A DNA stretch of 47,633 nt from Candidatus Parabeggiatoa sp. nov. 2. GTDB taxonomy: Bacteria; Pseudomonadota; Gammaproteobacteria; Beggiatoales; Beggiatoaceae. Location of the stretch: the NCBI GenBank assembly GCA_002085445.1, contig NBMI01000100.1:1-47633 (forward strand). The letters are read 5' to 3'. The notes beneath the pieces were generated by a model that worked only from the letters and a program-made list of their open reading frames with translations, made no database searches and was not told the DNA's origin. Shown one piece after another: positions 37,018 through 46,332 of the stretch. The position numbers were made by a program, and so were the translations under genes. Position 1 is the stretch's first letter, and every line of letters begins with the position of its first letter.

Positions 37018-37758
37018 ATGCCCAAGCAAAAAATTGCCATTTTTGTAGAAGGATAAGGTGAACTGATATTTACCAGAAACCTGCTTTATCATCTCAATGA
37101 TCCGGCAAAATTTAGCTTTGAGTGTTTTAAGTTACATGCTCGTTCACAACAGGAAGTTCCCTACGAGTACAAAAATCCTAATGCTGAAGTACACTTCAAA
37201 ATTATCAATGTGGGAAATGATGAAAGAGTATTGGATGTCATAGAAGAAAATGAAGAAGCGTTGTTTAACAATGGTTTTAGCAAAATCATTGGATTACGTG
37301 ATATGCATTCAAAAGCCTATCGTAAAAAGTCTAAGAATGTCATTGATGATGAAGTGACGCAGCAATTTATTGAGGCGGTAACAACGGTTATTGCTTCGAT
37401 GAATAACCCAGATAAAATTAATTTCCATTTTTCCATCATGGAATTAGAAGCATGGTGGCTTTCTATGTATAACTTGTTTGCAAAAATTAATGATCAATTA
37501 ACAGTGAGTTTCATTGAAAACCATTTAGGTTACAACTTATCTGATATTGATCCAGAAAAAATATTTTTTCATCCCTCCTTAGAGATTGATAAAATTTTTC
37601 AATTAGTTGAATCTAGCTACAAGAAACACTTTAGTGATGTAGAAAGTCTCACTTCAAAAATAGATTCTTCTGATATTAGTGACGCGACAACTAATAATCG
37701 ATGTAGTTGTTTTAGAAAGTTTTGTGATGAATTAACCTTATCGGATGAGCAAACGTAG
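37018..37758 (+). pseudogene. TOPRIM-like (DUF4276-like) partner of the AAA ATPase, with stop at codon 13
   Basis: Starts at ATG 37018, five bases after the ATPase stop, with AGGA just upstream. The first residues MPKQKIAIFVEG match a TOPRIM-type beta strand plus EG. The next codon is TAA (37054-37056) where Gln (CAA) is expected, and the frame then continues GELIFTRNLLYHLNDPAKFS to 37758. Further features are IIGLRDMHSKAYRK (acidic D of a TOPRIM-like DxD position), FHFSIMELEAWWLS (as in DUF4276-type proteins) and CSCFRKFCDEL near the end. The full product would be 246 residues. Only the single stop is wrong, so it may be a very young nonsense mutation or a sequencing error. A downstream restart exists (GTG or TTG around 37210) but would lose the TOPRIM strand. 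Confidence 0.7.
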
Positions 37759-37860
37759 CACGGATAGAACTTCATTAAATTCACAATGACTTCCACCAAA
37801 TCAAAAAAATCCCAAAAAAGCAAATCAGCCAAAGGCTATTGGCTTCCTTCAAATCCAATA

Positions 37861-38285
37861 ACCACAAGGATTCGTTATAATAACGGATAAAGCCAAAGCC
37901 ATCAGGTAAACAGTATTTAAGTCCAATAACTACAAGGATTCGTTATAAGAACGGATAAAACGGCGAGTGATCGTCGTTTATGGAGTGATCGTTATTATAA
38001 TAACGGATAAAGCCAAAGCCTTCAGGTAAACAGTGTTTAAGTCCAATAACTACAAGGATTCGTTATAAGAACGGATAAAACGGCGAGTGATCGGAGTGAT
38101 CGGAGTGATCGTCATTATAAGTACCGAACCAGAAATTTTCAGGTATTTAAATGTAGGGGCAATCCCTTGTGGTTGCCCTTTTTCTTCCTGCAAAATACCT
38201 GATAATTATTGATTCAGTACTTAATAACGGATAAAGCCAAAGCCATAAGGTAGATTCACAATAACTACAACGAATCGAGTACAAC
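37861..38285. repeat. Array of GGATTCGTTATAATAACGGAT-type repeats
   Basis: Several units near AACTACAAGGATTCGTTATA followed by AACGGATAAA and AGCCAAAGCC, some with GAGTGATCG spacers, plus one GGGGCAATCC family copy (38150-38185). Same palindrome family as 7988-8215. No gene. Confidence 0.75.
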
Positions 38286-38286
38286 A

Positions 38287-38402
38287 AATCCACAATTCAC
38301 AATTCACCATTCATCATTCACCATTCATCATTCACCATTCATCATTCACCATTCATCATTCACAATTCACCATTCATCATTCATCATTCACCATTCATCA
38401 TT
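38287..38402. repeat. CATTCACCATTCAT simple tandem repeat
   Basis: About eight units of a 14-bp TTCATCATTCACCA-type repeat, reaching into the stop region of pgeF. A related short run is at 15640-15690. Confidence 0.85.
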
Positions 38403-39138
38403 CACATCCTCTTTCTAACCAAATTAAACTTGCCATCCGCCCCGTCACCTTATCGCACCGAAAGGAGTAAAAACGTTTTTCTGTATAAGTACAAAAATCG
38501 CCACCATACACCGCCGTCACTCCTTGAAGAGCCAAACGTTGACGCGCCAGTAAATACAAATCCGCTAACCAACGGCCCTCATGGCTAGGCCTAAACGCCT
38601 CCGCCGCTTGAGGCATAAAATCCATAAACGCTTCGCGCACTTCATCGCCCACTTCAAACACTTGTGGGCCTATAGCTGGCCCTAACCAGACTAAAATCTC
38701 CTCGGCCGACAACTCCAAACGTTGCAACGTCGTTTCTAAAACACCGCTCGCCAACCCACGCCAGCCGGCATGAGCCGCCGCAACACGAGTGCCAGCCCGA
38801 TCACAAAATAACACTGGTAAACAATCGGCCGTCATAACAACACAAACTTGTCCAGGCGCGGTAGCAAAGGCCGCATCGGCCGAGCAATTGGCGTTATCGG
38901 AATAGGCAGTAACTGTTTGAATTCCATGAACTTGTTTCAACCAAACCGGTTCGCCGGGCAAAGAAAGCGCTTCAACAAGCGCGGCCCGATTAGCGGCCAC
39001 CGCCTCGGCATTATCGCCCACATGATCAGCTAAATTGAAACCGTCGTAAGGTGGTTTTGAATAACCGCCGTGACGAGTCGTTGTATAAGCCTTGACTTGT
39101 GATGGGGCCGGCCAAATTGGCGTAATGAATTTAAGCAT
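38398..39138 (-). CDS. pgeF: Peptidoglycan editing factor PgeF (laccase-domain, YfiH)
   Basis: A 246-residue multicopper-like protein that removes wrongly built muropeptides (role established in E. coli). Conserved segments are TTRHGGYSKPPYDGFNLADH, LKQVHGIQTV, VMTADCLPVLFCDRAGTRVA, AAHAGWRGLASGVLE and LGPAIGPQVFEVGDEV, with the His and Cys metal site in HG/DC/HAGW. The length is typical. It lies downstream of rluD on the same strand, the order found in many gammaproteobacteria. The ATG at 39138 precedes MLKFITPIWPAP as in relatives. Confidence 0.93.
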   Translation of the reverse strand: MLKFITPIWPAPSQVKAYTTTRHGGYSKPPYDGFNLADHVGDNAEAVAANRAALVEALSLPGEPVWLKQVHGIQTVTAYSDNANCSADAAFATAPGQVCVVMTADCLPVLFCDRAGTRVAAAHAGWRGLASGVLETTLQRLELSAEEILVWLGPAIGPQVFEVGDEVREAFMDFMPQAAEAFRPSHEGRWLADLYLLARQRLALQGVTAVYGGDFCTYTEKRFYSFRCDKVTGRMASLIWLERGCE

Positions 39139-39560
39139 ATCAATGTTCGTAGTAGTCGTAGTTCGAATTTATAAGTTTGTAGTTTATAAGTTTGTAGTTA
39201 TAAGTTTGTAGTAGTCGCTTCAGCGACTTAATTTATAAGTTTGTAGTTATAAGTTTGTAGTAATAAGTTTGTAGTAATAAGTTTGTAGTAGTCGCTTCAG
39301 CGACTTAATTTATAAGTTTGTAGTTATAAGTTTGTAGTTATAAGTTTGTAGTAGTCGCTTCAGCGACTTTTAGTTCTGAGCGTTCGTAGTAGTCGCTTTA
39401 GCGACTTTTAGTTCCGAGCGTTCGTAGTAGTTGCTTTAGCGACTTTTAGTTCGTAATAGTTAGGCGATAAATCGCCTACTACAAACTTTTACTTTAGTTC
39501 GTAATATACGGAACGCACTTAAAATCATTTAAAATGACAAAATGAGCATAAAATTAATCT
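39139..39560. repeat. TTATAAGTTTGTAGT / AGTCGCTTCAGCGACT repeat array
   Basis: Tandem TTATAAGTTTGTAG units alternate with the palindrome AGTCGCTTCAGCGACT (about 39205-39480, six or so palindromes). One related palindrome lies at 22512. It separates rluD from pgeF. No gene. Confidence 0.82.
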
Positions 39561-39630
39561 AAAAATTATCTACTTCTCATTAATTTAGTCATTTTTCATT
39601 TTTCAGTTTTCAGTTTTCAGTTTTCAGTTT

Positions 39631-40599
39631 TCAGTTTTCATTAGTATGTTCTCGCCTATCCTTCTCAAGTGCCACCTGTAAGTTTTGCATATCCTCTGGT
39701 AAGGGAGCTTCCCATTGCATCCATTCGCCGCTACTTGGATGAATCAATCCCAACCGCTCAGCATGTAACGCTTGACGCGAGAATGTCCGCAACGTTTCCC
39801 TAAACGTGTCACTACTATTGGGCGGTATCTGTAAGCGTCCACCGTACACCGAATCGCCTAGCAGCGGATAACGTTTATACGCAAAATGGACACGAATTTG
39901 ATGAGTGCGTCCCGTCTCTAGTTGCACACGCACAAGCGTATGGGCGCGATAACGCTGGATAACGCGATAATGCGTAATCGCCGATTTGCCGTTTTCTACC
40001 ACAGCCATACGAGTGCGGTGCGTAGGATGCCGCCCTATCGCAGCATCCACCGTGCCCCCAGCAACCAACACACCCGTGACAATGGCCCGATATTCTCTCA
40101 TAAATTCATGGCCTTGCAATTGCGCCACCAAATGCGTATGAGCTGGCAGAGAACGCGCCACCACCAACACGCCGCTGGTATCTTTATCAATACGGTGGAC
40201 AATGCCAGCACGCGGCAATTGTGCCAACTCCGGCGCGTGGTGTAGTAACGCATTAACTAATGTGTTATCTTGATTACCGGCCCCCGGATGGACAACTAAG
40301 CTAGCCGGCTTGTTGACGACTAACACCTCTTTATCTTCATAAAGCAGCGTCAAGGGCAATACTTGCGCTTGCCAAGCCACTTCTTCTTCAAATTGCGCGG
40401 TGATTTGTACTTCTTCACCGCCTTTGACTTTATCTTTACCACGCCACGGAGCTGCATTGATTAGCACATACCCATCGCGTATCCATTGCTGCAAACGCGC
40501 CCGTGAATAGGACGGGAATAATTCGGCAAGCGCTTTATCAAGACGGTAGCCCTCCATGTCGGGTGGAATTTTTGTGTTAAAATATTCCGTTTGAGTCAT
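39631..40599 (-). CDS. rluD: 23S rRNA pseudouridine(1911/1915/1917) synthase RluD
   Basis: A 322-residue pseudouridine synthase acting on helix 69 of 23S rRNA. The N-terminal S4 domain (YRLDKALAELFPSYSRARLQ, RDGYVLINA) is followed by the catalytic domain with LLYEDKEVLVVNKPASLVVH, the active-site Asp in HRIDKDTSGVLVVARS, and ETGRTHQIRVHFAYKRYPLL. The C-terminal part has the expected GGRLQIPP and FSRQALHAERLG motif. The length is normal. It is divergent from bamD and followed by pgeF, a common gammaproteobacterial arrangement. Confidence 0.95.
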   Translation of the reverse strand: MTQTEYFNTKIPPDMEGYRLDKALAELFPSYSRARLQQWIRDGYVLINAAPWRGKDKVKGGEEVQITAQFEEEVAWQAQVLPLTLLYEDKEVLVVNKPASLVVHPGAGNQDNTLVNALLHHAPELAQLPRAGIVHRIDKDTSGVLVVARSLPAHTHLVAQLQGHEFMREYRAIVTGVLVAGGTVDAAIGRHPTHRTRMAVVENGKSAITHYRVIQRYRAHTLVRVQLETGRTHQIRVHFAYKRYPLLGDSVYGGRLQIPPNSSDTFRETLRTFSRQALHAERLGLIHPSSGEWMQWEAPLPEDMQNLQVALEKDRREHTNEN

Positions 40600-40826
40600 A
40601 TTTTATTACCAATTACCAATGCGAATTAAGGATTGAATTGAATCAAAAAAAATCAATGACTTATAAAAACGTCTTTCAGATAAGTGATTCTATAAGGTTT
40701 CTCAAGTTCAAGTTCCCTCCGATCAAAGGGATCGTCGGGACTCGAAATGACATCTTTGTTCATTCTTCATTTTTCATTTTTCATTTTTCATTTTTCATTC
40801 TTAATTCGCATTACCAATGACCAATT

Positions 40827-41600
40827 ATGAAACCAATTACGCTTGTTTTCGCTTTATACACTTTCTTGAACTTGTCAGGATGCAGTATTTTGGCAGACCC
40901 TAAACTTGAAGACTGGTCAACCCTGCGTCTTTATTCAGAAGCGAAAGATGCGCTCAACTACGGCGATTTTGCAAACGCCATCAAATATTATGAATTGCTA
41001 GAAGCCCGTTATCCGTTTGGAAAGTATGCCCAACAAGCGCAACTCGATCTCATTTATGCCTACTACCAGTTTGATGAACCAGAATCGGCGATAGTTACCG
41101 CTAAACACTTTATTCAATTATACCCACGCCACCCAAACGTGGATTATGTTTATTACCTCAAAGGATTGGTTAATTTTGAACGCAATCAGGGCGCTTTGGA
41201 TCGCATTTTGCCGCTTGACGAATCGCAACGTGAGCAAAGCGCCGCGGTAAAGTCATTTTATGATTTTTCCGAATTAATTGAGCGTTTTCCCAACAGTAAG
41301 TACAGTGAAGATGCCAGACAGCGCATGATTCATTTGCGTAATCGGCTGGCTGAACATGAATTACATGTGGCGAGGTTTTATATGGTACGAAGGGCTTATG
41401 TGGCCGCCGCTAACCGTGCCAAGACAGTGATTGAAACTTATCAACGCACACATGCTGTGCCTGAAGCGTTGGTGATTTTGGCAAAAGCCTATAAGATTAT
41501 GGGCTTAAATGATTTATCTGACAGCACTTTGAAGGTATTGAAGTTGAATCATCCTAACCATGAGGGAATTGCTGAGGTGGAATATTTGGTGGTTAAGTAA
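40827..41600 (+). CDS. bamD: Outer membrane assembly lipoprotein BamD
   Basis: A 257-residue outer-membrane lipoprotein of the BAM complex. The signal peptide ends in the lipobox LSGC (Cys19). TPR-like repeats follow: ALNYGDFANAIKYYELLEAR, YPFGKYAQQAQLDLIYAYYQ, SAIVTAKHFIQLYPRHPNVD and YVYYLKGLVNFERNQGALDR. The later conserved part is RFPNSKYSEDARQRMIHLRN. Its job is to scaffold beta-barrel insertion. The divergent position relative to rluD fits conserved synteny. The preceding spacer holds TTTTTCATTTTTCAT repeats and no strong binding site. Confidence 0.94.
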   Translation: MKPITLVFALYTFLNLSGCSILADPKLEDWSTLRLYSEAKDALNYGDFANAIKYYELLEARYPFGKYAQQAQLDLIYAYYQFDEPESAIVTAKHFIQLYPRHPNVDYVYYLKGLVNFERNQGALDRILPLDESQREQSAAVKSFYDFSELIERFPNSKYSEDARQRMIHLRNRLAEHELHVARFYMVRRAYVAAANRAKTVIETYQRTHAVPEALVILAKAYKIMGLNDLSDSTLKVLKLNHPNHEGIAEVEYLVVK

Positions 41601-41648
41601 TCGGGAGTGAGTCATTGGGACGGAGTTTGTAGTAGATTAATATGGAAG

Positions 41649-41763
41649 CATTAATGATTAATGATTAATGATTAATGATTAATGATTAATGATTAATGAT
41701 TAATGATTAATGATTAGCCCCAACGGGGCGATATTAATATAGCCAGGGGCAACGCCCCTGGTT
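41649..41763. repeat. ATGATTAATG tandem run and GGGGC palindrome
   Basis: About seven ATGATTAATGATTA units (41649-41715), then a GGGGCGATATTAATATAGCC and CAGGGGCAACGCCCCTGG palindrome that ends at the glgP stop. It lies between convergent bamD and glgP, so the hairpin could end both transcripts. Confidence 0.75.
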
Positions 41764-44374
41764 AAACCCACCGCATCATCCCCATCATATGAGGATCAGC
41801 AAGCAACTCATGGAACGGAAACACGCGAATGCGGTAGCTTAATCCGCCACACAAATCCGGTTGAAAGGTTAGACTGTAAAGATATTCTCCGCTGTCGTGC
41901 AACGGATGTTGTGGCTCAAACTTATAAGAGACTGTTGGTATATTCTTGTTCTGCCACAGGTTTTGCAAATCGTGCTGAGTCGGTACGAGAATCTCCGGGT
42001 GATAAACCTTGCGCGACAGCAATAATTCTACCGTCAAATCAGTCGGCTGTAGGTGATTTAAGCGCACGGCCACTTGTAGAGTTACCGGTTCACCGTAGGT
42101 GAATTGTTGTGTCTGGGGGGGCGTCAACAAGCGAGCCTGTACACCGGCCCACTTCGCTCTTACAAGCGATTTCCAATCAGCTAATTCTCGTGCCTTGGCA
42201 CAGTTATCACGGTTCAACCGCTGCCCTTGACGACTCGCTGGCAAATAAAGCTTACCCAAGTAATCATTGAGCATCTGCATGGTGTTAAACTGGGGCAGTA
42301 CCGTCGCCATAGAGCGTTTGGCTTTCTTAACCCAGCCCTCCGAGTAACCGTATTTGCCTTGATCATAGTAAAGCGGAATCACTTCATATTGCAGAATTTC
42401 ATACAGGGTGCGGGCATCTTCATAATCACGCAGTTGCTCGTTGTCGTTATGCGGAGAGGGTTTAATTGCCCAACCATTTTGCCCGTCATAGCTCTCCGGC
42501 CACCAACCGTCAAGCACACTGAGGTTAATGCCGCCATTAATGGCGACTTTCATACCAGAAGTTCCGCTGGCTTCTTGGGGATATACCGGGTTATTCAGCC
42601 AGACATCAACCCCGGACACTAAACGCCGTGAGAGCGCTAAATCGTACCCTTGTACCACCAGAATTTTACCGATAAATTCTGGCTCACAACCCATCTTGTA
42701 AAGCGCTCTGAGCAAGTTTTGCCCTGGAACATCAGCAGGATGGGCTTTGCCGGCAAAGAGAAACAAAACCGGCCGATCAATATCACTGAGAATAGTCCGC
42801 AACTTGTTTATATCGTTAAGCAACAGCGTGGCACGTTTATACGTGGCAAAACGCCGTGCAAAACCAATGGTCAAAATATTGGGATTATTGGGATCAACAA
42901 ATTCCAGCAACCGTCCCAAATGCGCTTCTGAGATTTGATGGCGCAAATGTTGGGAAGTCAAGGCTTCGCGTATCACGACTAACATGCGTGATTTAACCCG
43001 TTGCCTCACTTCCCAAAACTGTTGATCCGGGAGGTTTTCAAGCTTAAGCCAAAACTTTGCATCACACAAATGGTTATGCCATTCTACTCCTAACGATTCG
43101 TCAAAAAAATCGATCCATTCTCGTGCCAGCACAGATGAAGCATGCACACCATTAGTAATATAGCGCACGGGATTTTCTGCCGGACTAATTTCCGGCCAAA
43201 ATTTGGCACAAATTTCAGACGACACATCCCCATGAATACGACTGACACCATTCATGTGCCGCGAACCCTGAATCGCTAAGGTGGTCATATTAAAATCGGG
43301 GGAATCATTGGGCCAACAACCCAGTGCTAAAAAAACGTCTTTGGACAGTTTCAAATCGTGATGACAGTAGGAACCAAGATAGTTCATCATCAAGTCTTGT
43401 GAAAAATGATCATGTCCGGCGGGCACCGGGGTATGGGTGGTAAATACCGTCTTAGCCGCGACAGCTTCAAGTGCTGTTTCAAACGCTTGTCCCATAGCCA
43501 TCCGTTCACGCAATCTTTCCAGTATTAAAAAAGCCGCGTGGCCTTCATTGGTATGCCAAACCGTTGGCGCAATTCCCAGTCTTCTGAGCAATCGCACCCC
43601 GCCGATGCCCAAGACGATTTCTTGTCTGATACGGACATGTTCATCACCACCGTAGAGTTGGTGAGTAATCGCACGATCATTCTCATTGTTCTGTGGCACG
43701 TTGGTGTCGAGCAAATAGAGGTTAATATGGCCGATTTGTATTTTCCAAGCTTTGGCAATTACCGGCGTTTCGGCAATTTTGACCTCAATATAGATTTCTG
43801 AACCCGATTCATCCACCACCGGACTTATTGGCAAATGGCATGGCTCATTCTGGTTATATGTGGCAATCTGATTGCCTTCACCATCAATCAGTTGAGAAAA
43901 ATAACCTTTATGGTAAAACAAGCCGACAGCCACAAAGGGCAAGCGCATATCACTGGCCGTTTTGCAATGATCGCCCGCTAAAATACCTAAACCGCCAGAG
44001 TAAATAGGCACACTTTCGTGAAAACCATATTCAGCGCAGAAGTAAGCAATCAGATCATCTTCGGCCAATTGTTTAGCACCATTGCGCCGTTCTTTGGCAT
44101 GACAATAGTCATCATAAGAGGATAACGCTTGGTGGTAGGCACTGAGAAACAACGGATCAGTAGTTGCCTTATGGAGACGGGCTTGATCAACATTGCGTAA
44201 AAATAATTTGGGGTTGTGTCCAACCCGAATCCATAATTCCTCATCAAGGCGCTCAAATAGCATCCGGGTTGAGATATTCCAGCTATACCACAAATTATTC
44301 GCCAGTTCTTCAAGGCGTTTCAAAGCTTCTGGCAAGACTGGGGTGACTTCCAAAGTAAATTCTTGTGCAGACAT
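41762..44374 (-). CDS. glgP: Alpha-glucan (glycogen) phosphorylase, GT35 with DUF3417 N-terminus
   Basis: An 870-residue PLP enzyme releasing glucose-1-phosphate from glycogen or maltodextrin. The N-terminal DUF3417 segment reads LKRLEELANNLWYSWN. Catalytic and substrate regions include AEYGFHESVPIYSGGLGILA, WHTNEGHAAFLILERLRERM, TTHTPVPAGHDHF and ITNGVHASS. The PLP lysine lies in EASGTSGMKVAINGGINLSV. Length and motifs match the GlgP/AlgP type found in many non-enteric bacteria. This fits a large-cell organism that stores glycogen. It sits next to glnA but in a separate transcription unit by spacing (108 bases). Confidence 0.94.
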   Translation of the reverse strand: MSAQEFTLEVTPVLPEALKRLEELANNLWYSWNISTRMLFERLDEELWIRVGHNPKLFLRNVDQARLHKATTDPLFLSAYHQALSSYDDYCHAKERRNGAKQLAEDDLIAYFCAEYGFHESVPIYSGGLGILAGDHCKTASDMRLPFVAVGLFYHKGYFSQLIDGEGNQIATYNQNEPCHLPISPVVDESGSEIYIEVKIAETPVIAKAWKIQIGHINLYLLDTNVPQNNENDRAITHQLYGGDEHVRIRQEIVLGIGGVRLLRRLGIAPTVWHTNEGHAAFLILERLRERMAMGQAFETALEAVAAKTVFTTHTPVPAGHDHFSQDLMMNYLGSYCHHDLKLSKDVFLALGCWPNDSPDFNMTTLAIQGSRHMNGVSRIHGDVSSEICAKFWPEISPAENPVRYITNGVHASSVLAREWIDFFDESLGVEWHNHLCDAKFWLKLENLPDQQFWEVRQRVKSRMLVVIREALTSQHLRHQISEAHLGRLLEFVDPNNPNILTIGFARRFATYKRATLLLNDINKLRTILSDIDRPVLFLFAGKAHPADVPGQNLLRALYKMGCEPEFIGKILVVQGYDLALSRRLVSGVDVWLNNPVYPQEASGTSGMKVAINGGINLSVLDGWWPESYDGQNGWAIKPSPHNDNEQLRDYEDARTLYEILQYEVIPLYYDQGKYGYSEGWVKKAKRSMATVLPQFNTMQMLNDYLGKLYLPASRQGQRLNRDNCAKARELADWKSLVRAKWAGVQARLLTPPQTQQFTYGEPVTLQVAVRLNHLQPTDLTVELLLSRKVYHPEILVPTQHDLQNLWQNKNIPTVSYKFEPQHPLHDSGEYLYSLTFQPDLCGGLSYRIRVFPFHELLADPHMMGMMRWV

Positions 44375-44482
44375 GTATGTTATTAATGGCTAATGGCTAA
44401 TGCGAATTAAGAATGAAAAATTAAAAATGTAGAATGAACCATGTAAAACGAACTTTTCGTTACAATCCTCAAAATCCAAATG

Positions 44483-45892
44483 TTACAAGCTGTAATACAT
44501 ATCAAATTCCACCGGATGAGTGGTCATACGCAGACGAGTAACTTCTTCCATTTTCAGTTCGATGTACGCATCAATTACGTCGTTAGTAAACACGCCACCG
44601 GCCAGCAAGAAGTCACGATCTTTACTGAGTTCCTCCAAGGCCTGATCAAAAGAGAAGCAAACGCTCGGAATGTTCTTCTCTTCTTCAGGCGGCAAGTCGT
44701 ACAAGTCCTTGTCCATGGCTTCACCCGGATGAATCTTGTTTTGAATGCCATCCAGTCCGGCCATCAGCATAGCGCTAAAGGCAAAGTACGGATTACCGGT
44801 AGAATCTGGAAAACGCACTTCAATACGACGAGCTTTGGGACTGGTAACGAACGGAATACGCACGGCCGCCGAGCGGTTACGTGCCGAGTAAGCTAACAAT
44901 GTCGGCGCCTCAAAACCAGGCACGAGACGCTTATAGCTGTTGGTTGTGGCATTGGTGAAGGCATTGATGGCGCGTGCATGTTTCAGAAGGCCGCCAATGT
45001 AATACAAGGCCGTTTCTGACATATTGGCGTACTTGTCGCCCGCAAAGACGTTATTGCCCTCTTTCGAGAGGGATTGATGCACATGCATGCCGTTGCCATT
45101 GTCACCAACAAGGGGTTTAGGCATAAAGGTGGCCGTTTTACCATAACCGTGCGCGACATTCATTATCACATATTTGAGGATTTGCACCTCGTCGCCTTTT
45201 TTGACCAAGGTATTGAAGGCTACGCCGATTTCAGCTTGCCCAGCCGTTGCAACCTCATGATGATGGACTTCGGGTTTTATGCCCATTTCTGCCAAAGTCA
45301 TGCACATAGCAGAGCGGATGTCATGCTGAGAATCGACCGGTGGCACTGGAAAATAACCGCCCTTCATGCTAGGACGATGCCCTAAGTTGCCGTCTTGATA
45401 GACTTTTTCTGAATTCCAACCGGCCTCTTGTGAGTCAACTTTATAGAAAGAACCGCTGATATCAGAACCCCAGCGCACATCATCAAAGATGAAAAATTCA
45501 TTTTCAGGGCCAAAATAAGCGGTATCGGCAATGCCAGTGGACTTCAGATAATTTTCCGCCCGTTTTGCCAGCGAGCGTGGATCGCGCTCATAGCCCTGCA
45601 TAGTGGCAGGCTCAATCACATCACAACGCAGATTTAAGGTGCGTTCATCGGCAAACGGATCAAGGACAGCTGTCTCATCCTCCGGCATCAAAATCATGTC
45701 AGATTCATTGATACCCTTCCAACCAGCAATGGAGGAACCATCGAACATTTTGCCATCAACGAAAAAGTCTTCATCAATGATATCCACCGGCATAGTGACA
45801 TGCTGCTCCTTGCCTCTGGTATCGGTAAAGCGGAGATCAATGAATTTGACCTCGTTATCCTTGATCATGTTTAGCGTGTTTTCACCTGACAT
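44483..45892 (-). CDS. glnA: Glutamine synthetase type I (GlnA)
   Basis: A dodecameric type I enzyme of 469 residues, the standard length. It shows [99 protein letters not shown] and [20 protein letters not shown]. The adenylylation tyrosine is present in [10 protein letters not shown], so GlnE-type control is expected. A GGAG site lies eleven bases before the ATG at 45892. It is the central ammonia-assimilation enzyme. Confidence 0.97.
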   Translation of the reverse strand: MSGENTLNMIKDNEVKFIDLRFTDTRGKEQHVTMPVDIIDEDFFVDGKMFDGSSIAGWKGINESDMILMPEDETAVLDPFADERTLNLRCDVIEPATMQGYERDPRSLAKRAENYLKSTGIADTAYFGPENEFFIFDDVRWGSDISGSFYKVDSQEAGWNSEKVYQDGNLGHRPSMKGGYFPVPPVDSQHDIRSAMCMTLAEMGIKPEVHHHEVATAGQAEIGVAFNTLVKKGDEVQILKYVIMNVAHGYGKTATFMPKPLVGDNGNGMHVHQSLSKEGNNVFAGDKYANMSETALYYIGGLLKHARAINAFTNATTNSYKRLVPGFEAPTLLAYSARNRSAAVRIPFVTSPKARRIEVRFPDSTGNPYFAFSAMLMAGLDGIQNKIHPGEAMDKDLYDLPPEEEKNIPSVCFSFDQALEELSKDRDFLLAGGVFTNDVIDAYIELKMEEVTRLRMTTHPVEFDMYYSL

Positions 45893-45923
45893 GTGGTTTG
45901 CTACTCCTTTGTTAAGGATTGGT

Positions 45924-45931
45924 AATTATAC
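45924..45931 (-). promoter_or_regulatory. Possible -10 box of glnA
   Basis: Minus-strand TATAAT about 33 bases before the glnA ATG, in an AT-rich stretch. There is no clear TTGACA-like -35 and no obvious sigma-54 GG/GC pair in the leader, so this is a weak call. The repeat array begins just upstream. Confidence 0.3.
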
Positions 45932-45954
45932 TCAACGTGGGCATAACTTGGATT

Positions 45955-46285
45955 TCCTGGGGCGATGCCCCAGGCTATATTAATGTCGCCCCGTTGGGGC
46001 TTGCCTGGTAGTTACACTGGCTATATTAATCTCGCCCCGTTGGAGCTTTTCGGTAGTCCAGGTAGTTACACTGGCTATATTAATCTCGCCCCGTTGGGGC
46101 TTTTCGGTAGTCCAGGTAGTTACACTGGCTATATTAATCTCGCCCCGTTGGGGCTTTTCGGTAGTCCAGGGACATTGCCCCTGGCTATATTAATCTCGCC
46201 CCGTTGGGGCTTTTCGGTAGTCCAGGGGCGTTGCCCCCTGGCCATATTAATCTCGCCCCGTTGGGGCTTTTCGGTAGTTACTTAA
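45955..46285. repeat. Six-unit, about 54-bp tandem array with GCCCCGTTGGGGC palindrome
   Basis: Units of about 54-57 bp: GGCTATATTAATCTCGCCCC then GTTGGGGCTTTTCGGTAGTC and a variable CCAGG tail (TAGTTACACT in three units, a GGGGC-type palindrome in others). Because 54 is a multiple of 3 the array stays open in one frame (106 codons), but no gene is implied. It separates glnA from the CDF transporter gene. Confidence 0.88.
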
Positions 46286-46332
46286 GTTATGAAAGGTTTC
46301 TCAAAAAGTCTTTGTTCCCTTCTTGAGTATAT

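Noticed and set aside
31609..37056. Stop codon recoding (TGA in tnpB, TAA in the TOPRIM-like gene)
   Set aside because: The other genes use TGA, TAA and TAG as ordinary stops and no selenocysteine-type structure is visible; nonsense mutation or error is simpler.
39150..39480. Alternating repeats and palindromes resembling a CRISPR array
   Set aside because: Both alternating parts are repeated; no spacer diversity.
45965..46285. 106-codon open frame with 18-residue repeats
   Set aside because: It stays open only because the 54-bp DNA repeat is a multiple of three; no start signal and the same DNA is intergenic elsewhere.
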